From assembly GCA_018658605.1 (NCBI GenBank), contig JABHUV010000246.1, positions 1 to 26,876 of the forward strand: DNA of 26,876 nucleotides. The letters run 5' to 3'. Origin of the DNA: Planctomycetaceae bacterium. Its GTDB lineage: Bacteria > Planctomycetota > Planctomycetia > Pirellulales > Pirellulaceae. A program made the position numbers and the translations under genes. The notes beneath the pieces are model-generated. The model did no database searches, was not told the origin of the DNA, and saw only the letters and a program-made list of their open reading frames with translations. Shown one piece after another: positions 6,547 through 13,359 of this stretch; within the stretch, counting starts at the first letter, position 1; every line of letters starts with the position of its first letter.

Positions 6547-8423
6547 CCATAAAACCGACATTAGGGATTGTTTCCACACTATTGTTATTCGTGGCATCAG
6601 CAATTATTAGTCTGTTGCTGGGTGCACCAGTTCACGCACAAGCGATCACCATTGTAGAGATGCTGGATATTGCGGGTACAGTTGAATCTGTCAGCCCGTC
6701 ACAGTTAGTTATCAAGGATATCGAAGGTAAAACCTTGGTTCTGGGAGTGCAAGAGAAAGCGGCCAGCGCTGTGGTTCTTGAGAATGGCCAACGTCTACGG
6801 TATCCGGCCACGGTGGAGGTTCGCGGCTCCATGGACTTTAAGGATCTAGGAGCTGGCCAAAGTGTGAGATTGACAGTTAGTCTGAATCGGCAGGGTAATT
6901 CGCAGGGTGAGGTTGCTGGTGTTGAACTTGCCCTGGCTGATACCGATCAACTGGGGATCTCTTTGTTGGGAAAAGCACCGGGGGTTAATGAGTATGCTCA
7001 ATGTGTCGTGACTGGACAATTTGTGCGAGTGTTGAATCAACGAATGGTTGTACGAGTGCCAGAGGGGAACGGCTTCACAAGGAAAACCACTTTGTCATTT
7101 GCATTAGCTGCTGACGCCAAAGTCACGTTTGCCAGCGACGACATTAAACAGGTCGTGGTTGGTGGTAAGGTAACGCAATGTGTTGCGGCGCGATTGAACA
7201 CGGGTGATATTGTTGCCAAACAACTGACGGTTGAAGTATCCAAGTATGACGCAGGGTTGAATAGCCTCGATGCCAAGCTTTATGCAAAATATCACCATCT
7301 TTCGGATGACCCTCAATCACCGCGACTCATTCGCTCGCCGCACTTTGCCTTTATGACGGACGTTTCAGATCGAGAAGGTCAAGTTATTCTGCACAAGTTG
7401 GAGACGATGGTGACATTGCTTTCTAAGTATTTTGGTCGTGCACCGACCTCAGTTATCAATGGCTTTATTGTGCGGAATTTGGATGTCTGGCCCCAGGGAG
7501 CGCTGAAAGAACCAGAAGGTGTTGCAAAAATCCGTGCCCGCGCGGGGATTTGTTTTAATTCAAGCCTAGGCAATCAACGACGTGCGGAGTTGTATTCGTG
7601 CGATGACCACGGAGTTATTCAGCATGAGTGTACGCACGGATACTGCCATGTGGCATTTGGCTCGACAGGTCCTACTTGGTTAGCGGAAGGAGTTGCTGAA
7701 CTTGGACAGTATTGGAAATTCGGCGAGCAGGAAGTTTCCATCAATCCGTCGGTTATTTCTTATCTGACGAGGACGACACAAAAAAAAAGCTTGCTTGAAA
7801 TTGCAGTTCCAGGTCGCGTACCGGCAGGTGGATGGCAGGATTATGCATGGCGGTGGGCATTGTGCAATTTATTAGCGAATAATCCAAACTACTCTCCACG
7901 GTTTAAACCGCTGGCCATTGCGTTAATGGAACAACGCGAAGGTGTCAGTTTCCAGTCCGTTTACGGTCAATTCGGTAACCGTTTAGCATTTGAATACCGA
8001 TTGTTTCTAGAGTATTTAGGTAATGGGTTTCGACCAGACCTTTGCGCGTGGCAATGGGACGCCAAATTTAAACGTCTGTCGGGTGAGGCTTTGGTGAATA
8101 AGAAAATAAAAGCAGCTTATGGGTGGCAAGGCAGTGGATTGCAAGTTGAAGCGGGAGTGTCATACGACGTGATAGCGCAGGGAGAGTGGAATACGAATCC
8201 AGGCGCCAACGGTGTTGGTGGCGAAGGTGCAGACGATGGTAAGGGACGGTTAATCGGTGTGATTTTTAGAGAGTTTCAATTGTCGGAAGTCATCGTGCTC
8301 GGGAAAGAGATGTCTTTTATAGCGCCCATCGACGGCACGTTATTTTTGCGGTGTCGCGATAAATGGACACAACTATCGGATAACAGTGGCGAGTTACACG
8401 TTTATTTTCGCCGCACGCCCTAG
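6543..8423 (+). CDS. Exported HExxH peptidase-like protein with C-terminal PA-IL-like domain
   Basis: The 626-residue protein has a signal peptide (residues ~10-33, ending PVHAQA). Residues ~38-235 form a beta-rich, OB-like or adhesin-like region of unknown family. Residues ~260-500 contain a gluzincin-type metallopeptidase signature: HECTH at 361-365, and WLAEGVAE with Glu382 and Glu386 as candidate third zinc ligands. Flanking WQDYAWRWALCNLL and FEYRLFLEYLG resemble DUF1570-type peptidases. The last ~120 residues (YGWQGSGLQVEAG, IAQGEWNT, LIGVI and LFLRCRD) resemble the PA-IL/LecA lectin-like fold often appended to planctomycete exported hydrolases; this last assignment is by pattern memory and less sure. 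It is translationally coupled to the esterase, suggesting joint action on glycoprotein or cell-surface material. Confidence 0.65.
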   Translation: MTIKPTLGIVSTLLLFVASAIISLLLGAPVHAQAITIVEMLDIAGTVESVSPSQLVIKDIEGKTLVLGVQEKAASAVVLENGQRLRYPATVEVRGSMDFKDLGAGQSVRLTVSLNRQGNSQGEVAGVELALADTDQLGISLLGKAPGVNEYAQCVVTGQFVRVLNQRMVVRVPEGNGFTRKTTLSFALAADAKVTFASDDIKQVVVGGKVTQCVAARLNTGDIVAKQLTVEVSKYDAGLNSLDAKLYAKYHHLSDDPQSPRLIRSPHFAFMTDVSDREGQVILHKLETMVTLLSKYFGRAPTSVINGFIVRNLDVWPQGALKEPEGVAKIRARAGICFNSSLGNQRRAELYSCDDHGVIQHECTHGYCHVAFGSTGPTWLAEGVAELGQYWKFGEQEVSINPSVISYLTRTTQKKSLLEIAVPGRVPAGGWQDYAWRWALCNLLANNPNYSPRFKPLAIALMEQREGVSFQSVYGQFGNRLAFEYRLFLEYLGNGFRPDLCAWQWDAKFKRLSGEALVNKKIKAAYGWQGSGLQVEAGVSYDVIAQGEWNTNPGANGVGGEGADDGKGRLIGVIFREFQLSEVIVLGKEMSFIAPIDGTLFLRCRDKWTQLSDNSGELHVYFRRTP

Positions 8424-8430
8424 ATCGGAA

Positions 8431-8474
8431 TAAAAAAACACCTTGCTCATTGGAATAGCCATTAAGCAAGGTGT
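8431..8474 (-). terminator. Intrinsic terminator of the typA transcription unit
   Basis: A perfect 10-bp inverted repeat, ACACCTTGCT (8438-8447) with AGCAAGGTGT (8465-8474), has a 17-base spacer. Read on the minus strand it is followed at once by a run of seven T (8438-8432), the classic rho-independent arrangement. No T-run follows it on the plus strand, so it mainly serves the leftward typA transcript, although the hairpin lies just beyond the converging peptidase gene. Confidence 0.85.
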
Positions 8475-8624
8475 ATGGTTTCAGTTAGGAGCGTTCTTAT
8501 TAGAAGGTTTCTTGTTGAGAAATTTCTTCTCCAGCAGCAAGATTAACAAGCTTGTCATTGAGTTGGTATAGGATACCCATAATCGTACAGTTATGGGTAA
8601 CTTCAGAAAGTTTTTTCAATCCGC
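8475..8624 (-). other. typA 3' transcribed spacer with second inverted repeat and possible tiny ORF
   Basis: These 150 bases lie between the typA stop and its terminator. A perfect 9-bp inverted repeat, TACCCATAA (8574-8582) with TTATGGGTA (8591-8599), encloses an 8-base loop. On the plus strand a T6 run (8611-8616) begins 12 bases beyond it, so it might weakly end rightward transcription. On the minus strand a frame is open from 8631 down to TAA at 8502-8500, followed by a second TAA. It could encode up to 40 residues from a TTG at 8619, or 26 from an ATG at 8580, ending EEISQQETF. The only Shine-Dalgarno-like bases (AGGCGGA) touch the TTG directly, so I do not call a gene. Confidence 0.35.
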
Positions 8625-10439
8625 CTAAGCCTTAGCTTGTCTCCCGGCACGTCTGCGATCTGCTTCAGTCAGTAATTTCTTGCGCAGGCGGACATTGCCG
8701 GGCGTGACTTCGACCAATTCGTCGTCAGCAATGTATTCTAGTGCCTCTTCGAGCGAGAGTCGTCGCGGTGGCTGTAGCACGATGTTATCATCGCTGCCGG
8801 AAGCCCGCATGTTTGTTAACTTCTTTTCCTTAGTGGGATTCACCGTCATGTCGCCGCTACGACTATTTTCGCCAACGACCATGCCTTCATAGATTTCATC
8901 ACCAGGACCAATGAACAATTCGGCGCGTTGTTGTAATCCATCGAGGCCGAATGCGACGGCCTTGGCCGTCGTTTGGGAAACGAGCACTCCGTTTGAACGT
9001 TCAGGTAAAATGGCATCGGCGGGTCGGTAATCTGAAAAACGATGATGCATAATCGCCGAGCCATGGGTGGAGTTTAAGACCTTAGTCCGTAAGCCAATAA
9101 GCCCCCGCGAAGGAATTTCAAATCGCACAATCGAATAATCGCCACGGGTCGTCATCTCTTGCATTTCGCCGCGTCGCCCCCCAACAAGTTCCATGACGGG
9201 GCCAAGATATTCACTGGGTACCTCGACGGTCAATGTTTCATACGGTTCAGATCGCACTCCATCGATTTCACAAATAACGACGCGGGGTTTACCTATCGAT
9301 AGTTCGAACCCTTCGCGCCGCATCGTTTCGATCAAGACTGATAGATGCAGCACTCCTCGTCCAGCCACGGCGAACGCGTCGCCGTTGGCAGTCGGTTTCA
9401 CGCGTAGTGCAACGTTTTTCTCCAGCTCGCGATCGAGTCGTTCGCGTAGTTGTCGATTAGTGACATACTTGCCTTCTTTACCGACGAAAGGCGACGTGTT
9501 TACTGAGAACGTCATTTCCAATGTTGGTTCGCCGACCGTTAGTCGTGGAAATGCTTGCTGGTTTTCGAGGTCACTTATGGTGTCTCCGATCTCCACTTGC
9601 TCCAAGCCAATCAAGGCCACGATGTCACCGGCTTCAGCTTTTTCCGCGTCGGTGCGTCCAAGGTTTTCAAATACCTGTAATTGCTTAATAGTGCATACTT
9701 CGACTTTGTCACTTTGCATTAGCGCGATTCGCTGTCCCGTGAGAATGCTCCCTGCAGCGATTCTACCGATTGCAATTCGGCCAACATACTCGGACCAATC
9801 GAGGGTTGTCACAAGCATTTGCAGTGGTGCGGCTGCCTCAACATCTGGGCCCGGTGCGTGTTCTAGTATCAGATCCATGATTGGCAATATGCTGGTGGTC
9901 CGTTGGCTGGGGTCGTAAGTGGCATACCCCTCCTTAGCGCTAGCGTAAATAATCGGAAAGTCGTCAAGAACATCCTCGCAACCTAAATCCATTAGAAGTT
10001 CCAACGTTTCATCGATCACTTCGTCGATTCGTGCATCGGGACGGTCGATTTTGTTGACGACAATTAGCGGTTTCACTCCGCACTCGATGGCCTTGGACAA
10101 GACAAATCGCGTTTGAGGCATGGGACCTTCCGCGGCATCAACAAGAACTAATGCAGCGTCGGCCATTTTTAGCACTCGTTCAACTTCACCACCAAAATCA
10201 GCGTGACCGGGAGTATCAATGACGTTGATTTTCACGCCCTTGTATGGCAATGAGATGTTTTTCGCCAGAATGGTGATACCACGTTCACGCTCCAAGTCGT
10301 TACTGTCGAGCACGCATGCGCTGCTGAGCTGCTCGTCGCGAAATTGTCCACTTTCGCGCAAGAGGCAGTCAACCAAAGTTGTTTTACCGTGGTCGACGTG
10401 GGCGATAATTACAATGTTACGAATGTCTCGACGTTGCAT
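8625..10439 (-). CDS. typA: Translational GTPase TypA/BipA
   Basis: The 604-residue protein is collinear with TypA/BipA and of normal length. The G1 motif AHVDHGKTT is at residues ~11-19. Switch-region RGITILAKN, G3 DTPGHADFGGEV and G4 NKIDRPDAR follow, then domain II, EF-G-like domains III and V, and the TypA-specific C-terminus containing GVLVSQTTAKAVAFGLDGLQQRAELFIG-type sequence. The protein binds the 70S ribosome and acts in ribosome assembly and stress or low-temperature growth. The start at 10439 (MQRRDIRN) is preferred over an in-frame ATG nine codons upstream because family members begin right before the G1 region. Neither start has a clear Shine-Dalgarno site. It lies 120 bases downstream of the DUF3179 gene on the same strand. 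The terminator at 8431-8474 ends the unit. Confidence 0.97.
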   Translation of the reverse strand: MQRRDIRNIVIIAHVDHGKTTLVDCLLRESGQFRDEQLSSACVLDSNDLERERGITILAKNISLPYKGVKINVIDTPGHADFGGEVERVLKMADAALVLVDAAEGPMPQTRFVLSKAIECGVKPLIVVNKIDRPDARIDEVIDETLELLMDLGCEDVLDDFPIIYASAKEGYATYDPSQRTTSILPIMDLILEHAPGPDVEAAAPLQMLVTTLDWSEYVGRIAIGRIAAGSILTGQRIALMQSDKVEVCTIKQLQVFENLGRTDAEKAEAGDIVALIGLEQVEIGDTISDLENQQAFPRLTVGEPTLEMTFSVNTSPFVGKEGKYVTNRQLRERLDRELEKNVALRVKPTANGDAFAVAGRGVLHLSVLIETMRREGFELSIGKPRVVICEIDGVRSEPYETLTVEVPSEYLGPVMELVGGRRGEMQEMTTRGDYSIVRFEIPSRGLIGLRTKVLNSTHGSAIMHHRFSDYRPADAILPERSNGVLVSQTTAKAVAFGLDGLQQRAELFIGPGDEIYEGMVVGENSRSGDMTVNPTKEKKLTNMRASGSDDNIVLQPPRRLSLEEALEYIADDELVEVTPGNVRLRKKLLTEADRRRAGRQAKA

Positions 10440-10559
10440 TATTAAGCACTCGGTGAGGTATACCATATCAATAGTAGAGAAGCGTCATATAGTATCAGCG
10501 AGCGGTGGTTTGCGATAGGGCGAATACACTGATGAGACATTATCGAATCGACCGAGCAA

Positions 10560-11279
10560 TTAGTCGTGCTTATGATCTTTGTCGTGATTGTGATCATGGG
10601 TGTCTTGCTGGAGTTGGTTTTCACAGTGATCGCAATACAGCAACTGTGAATCTGGATGTTGTTTTGTCCAGACGTCCCAACGAACGTTGCCTGTCCATTT
10701 TTTGGCATCTAGTTGCGCGAGGCGTAAACCTTTTTTCTCGCCGTCAATCGCTTTACCCGTTTCTTGCAACCAGCGAGTATTCGTCTTTTTGTCAAACATA
10801 ATTAGATTGCCATGCAGTACTGCGCCAGAAACGCGTAATTCCATGGGTTGGTTTGAACCTTCAATGCGTCGCTCGTGAACCACGAGCTTTTGTTCGCTCG
10901 ATCAGTAACTTGCCGCGATCGCCGTGTCCTGTAGTGTGTCGTTGATGACTTGGTGGTACTGCATAACATACAGCGGATAAAAGCGACTTTCACCGTTGAT
11001 GATGATACCAATGCCTTTAGTGCCACCTGCGATTTGAGCTTCGGTTCCAGCAATAAATTCTGGCGAGACAATCGCATCCCGTGAATCTTTAGCGCGATAT
11101 TGAATGGGTTCGTGATGGGGCGTGCCACCTGTTTCCGTCTGCACGGTGCGCGCTTCGGTCGCTTCTTGACCGTCGAGTAAATCTTTCATGGACGGTTTAT
11201 CACTGGAATCAAAAACAACGAAGTAAATACCAACGCTACTGATGGCAAGGATGACAATTATGACTACGATTTTATTCAT
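10560..11279 (-). CDS. DUF3179 protein; probable selenoprotein (Sec126) with CxxC/His-rich tail
   Basis: Read through the in-frame TGA at complement 10902-10904 this gives 239 residues. Residues ~4-24 are a membrane anchor or uncleaved signal. DUF3179 features run across the TGA without a frame change: DAIVSPEFI, IIINGESRFYPLYVMQYHQVINDT, AASY-[TGA]-SSEQK, then LRVSGAVLHGNLIMFDKKTNTRW, TGKAI and KQHPDSQLL. In the family as I know it, the segment after VND reads roughly TYCPLCGSA, so the TGA stands at the first conserved Cys. The second Cys of that motif is absent (Glu129). The tail has C216xxC219 followed by alternating His/Asp residues, a likely metal-binding end. The family function is unestablished; an envelope redox role is inferred. 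A perfect 7-bp hairpin follows the TGA. The alternative, a recently broken pseudogene, is less likely because both halves are intact. The stop is TAA. Confidence 0.78.
10871..10887 (-). promoter_or_regulatory. Candidate bacterial SECIS hairpin in the DUF3179 gene
   Basis: On the minus strand GCTCGTG (10887-10881) and CACGAGC (10877-10871) form a perfect 7-bp GC-rich stem closing the triloop GTT (10880-10878). The loop G is the 22nd base after the TGA, and G then U are the first two loop bases, the arrangement SelB recognises in bacterial SECIS elements. A weaker competing 5-bp stem, CGAGC with GCTCG (10900-10896 with 10887-10883), uses part of the same arm. Confidence 0.72.
10902..10904 (-). 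other. In-frame TGA, candidate selenocysteine codon of the DUF3179 gene
   Basis: On the minus strand the codons read GCA AGT TAC TGA TCG AGC, so TGA follows Tyr at the place of the conserved Tyr-Cys of DUF3179. The frame stays open for 113 more codons to TAA. Confidence 0.78.
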
Positions 11280-11357
11280 GACGTGGCCTGTGCTTTGGTA
11301 AAAACATCTCCTGAGGACTCTTATATATTACTTCGAAGATTCCAAAAAGGAAAACAA

Positions 11358-13106
11358 CTATTTTTGTGTTTCTTCGGCAACCACAATAAGTTGGTTAAGG
11401 GTTACATCGGTTTGTTCGGTTACGACACCGCTGGGCCAAGTGACTGTGATTGAATCAGCTTGCTTTGCAGTGCCTAATCCAAAGTGTGCGATTGTGCTGT
11501 TTGTGCTCAAATAGCTTGAACTCAATACGGATTGATGACTGTAGATGTTCGCCCCAATTCTGATTTCAATTTTGGCGCCGATGCCATATCGATTACTGCG
11601 GGAGCCTTCCAGTTTGATTTGTAGCCAATTCCCCGTATTGGCTGAAGTGTTGTGCAGAAGGACTCCTGCGCCGCTGTGGATGCCTACCGCTACATCGAGT
11701 CGACCATCGTGGTCGTAATCCGCGGTTGCTAAGCCACGCGCAATCAGTTTTTTATGAAAGAATGGCCCCGCTGCGTCGCTAACATCAACAAAGTTAACTT
11801 GACCATCGTTGCGGAGGACACGACTTCTTTGAGGCAACAATTTTGGATCTTCCAACACTTCCGTTGTGAGTTCATCCTCAATGGTGCTACCATTTGCTAA
11901 AATTACATCGAGGTGACCGTCGTTATCGAAATCGACTAAATTGACTCCCCAGGCAACATCAGCCGTTGATTTGATTTCAAGAATTCCAGTGAACGGTCCA
12001 ACATCCTCCATTAAAATTCCTGACTGGTCATCAGCGGTGGATAGGTTTTTCCATAGTGCGTGATCTTCGTTGACCCAGTGTGTTGTGAATAAATCCATTT
12101 TGCCGTGGTGATAAACATCGCCAACGGCCATCCCCATGCTAGCGCGACGGTCAAAGGTACTCGAGATTTTCGAGACGTCTCTGAAAGATCCATCTCGGTT
12201 GTTGAGGTACATCGCGTCGGCGGTGCCGACGTCGTTGCCGACAAATATATCAGGCCAACCGTCGTTGTTAAAGTCGCAGAAAATCGCTTGCATCGATTTG
12301 CCGGGAGGATTCGCAACGGCTGCTGCCTCAGTGACATCGGTAAACTTGCCGCTATCGTTTTGTAACAGTATGTTAGGCAATGCTTGATAGGATACGGGGT
12401 TTGTCCAAACAGCCGGGCGTCCCGCGACGGTTGGGCGGTTGCGAGCGCGTTCCCTATCAAATTCAACGTAACCGCAAAGGTACAGATCTAAATCGCCATC
12501 CAGATCGTAGTCACCAGCAGTCAGCCCGAGTAGGAAACTGTTAATTTTTCCAAGCCCAGCGGAGGCAGTTGTGTCTTGAAACGTACCATCACCAAGATTT
12601 CGGTAATGAACAAGACCACTGTAGTGCGTGACGGTGAGATCAATGTTGCCGTCATTATCAGCATCCCACCACAGACAGGCAAAGTCCCAGCCTACGTGTC
12701 CCACGCCCGCAGTTTCCGTGATATCTGTAAATTTCCCATCGCCGTCGTTGCGGTATAAGCGATTACCACTAGCGTTAGCCATGTCCTCGTCGGAAGCTAA
12801 AAAGGGAGCAGCAAAATTGACAAAATAGAGATCTTCATCGCCGTCGTTGTCAAAGTCCGCCCAACCTACGCCAGAGCCAACATCTTCAGGGATTAATGAA
12901 TCACGCGGAGAATTGAAATGAGTGAAATCGATTCCGGCCTGTTGCTGAACTTCAGAAAATGTAATCGCGCCGGTGCCGAGGGTAGATGGAATATTGACTG
13001 ACTGACCACCATTAGTGTTAACGGTAGCGGGTGTGGATTCAGTGCAGCCAGTAAGAATAACAATGAATATGATTAGGTAGCAGGGAAATTGGATGATCAG
13101 TCGCAT
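11358..13106 (-). CDS. CRTAC1-type FG-GAP/ASPIC-UnbV lipoprotein
   Basis: The 582-residue protein has a lipoprotein signal (FIVILTGC, lipid-modified Cys21). Repeated FG-GAP/VCBS calcium-binding-like motifs follow, each with a DxDxDGxxD core: ADFDNDGDEDLYF, WDADNDGNIDLTV, GDYDLDGDLDLYL, CDFNNDGWPDIFV, VDFDNDGHLDVIL and ADYDHDGRLDVAV. Together they are expected to fold as an integrin-like beta-propeller. The C-terminus (residues ~480-575) is an ASPIC/UnbV domain: NRYGIGAKIEIRIG, SSSYLSTNSTIAHFGLGTA and ITVTWPSG. The enzymatic role is unknown; family members are surface or periplasmic. It lies 253 bases downstream of a larger relative and 78 bases upstream of the DUF3179 gene, all on one strand. 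The start ATG at 13106 places the signal at the N-terminus. No Shine-Dalgarno site is evident. The stop is TAG. Confidence 0.85.
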   Translation of the reverse strand: MRLIIQFPCYLIIFIVILTGCTESTPATVNTNGGQSVNIPSTLGTGAITFSEVQQQAGIDFTHFNSPRDSLIPEDVGSGVGWADFDNDGDEDLYFVNFAAPFLASDEDMANASGNRLYRNDGDGKFTDITETAGVGHVGWDFACLWWDADNDGNIDLTVTHYSGLVHYRNLGDGTFQDTTASAGLGKINSFLLGLTAGDYDLDGDLDLYLCGYVEFDRERARNRPTVAGRPAVWTNPVSYQALPNILLQNDSGKFTDVTEAAAVANPPGKSMQAIFCDFNNDGWPDIFVGNDVGTADAMYLNNRDGSFRDVSKISSTFDRRASMGMAVGDVYHHGKMDLFTTHWVNEDHALWKNLSTADDQSGILMEDVGPFTGILEIKSTADVAWGVNLVDFDNDGHLDVILANGSTIEDELTTEVLEDPKLLPQRSRVLRNDGQVNFVDVSDAAGPFFHKKLIARGLATADYDHDGRLDVAVGIHSGAGVLLHNTSANTGNWLQIKLEGSRSNRYGIGAKIEIRIGANIYSHQSVLSSSYLSTNSTIAHFGLGTAKQADSITVTWPSGVVTEQTDVTLNQLIVVAEETQK

Positions 13107-13359
13107 GGGAATGGAATATTGAAGGTAATGGTTGTGAAATGAAGTAAATTAGATGCAAAAGCTTATCACGTGTTGGCTGTAAATTACTGCAGAACGAAAA
13201 AAATGAACTTGCCAGCTACTCACGTTTGTTGCAATGTTCGGGTTGTTATGATTACGCAAAGAATACGTAGACAGTTCACACCGAATCGTAATAATTCACA
13301 ACAAAACCAGTTGGCACCCGTGCCCGTTCGAGACACATTCTTCGTAACTCCCACCGCCT

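Noticed and set aside
9193..9918. 241-codon open frame on the plus strand inside typA
   Set aside because: It lies wholly inside typA on the opposite strand, is rich in Ser/Arg/Pro as expected for an antisense frame, and has no recognisable domain.
13107..13359. Possible small gene or RNA between the two UnbV genes
   Set aside because: The only open frame runs antisense into the large gene, and no hairpin with a T-tract or other RNA signature was seen.
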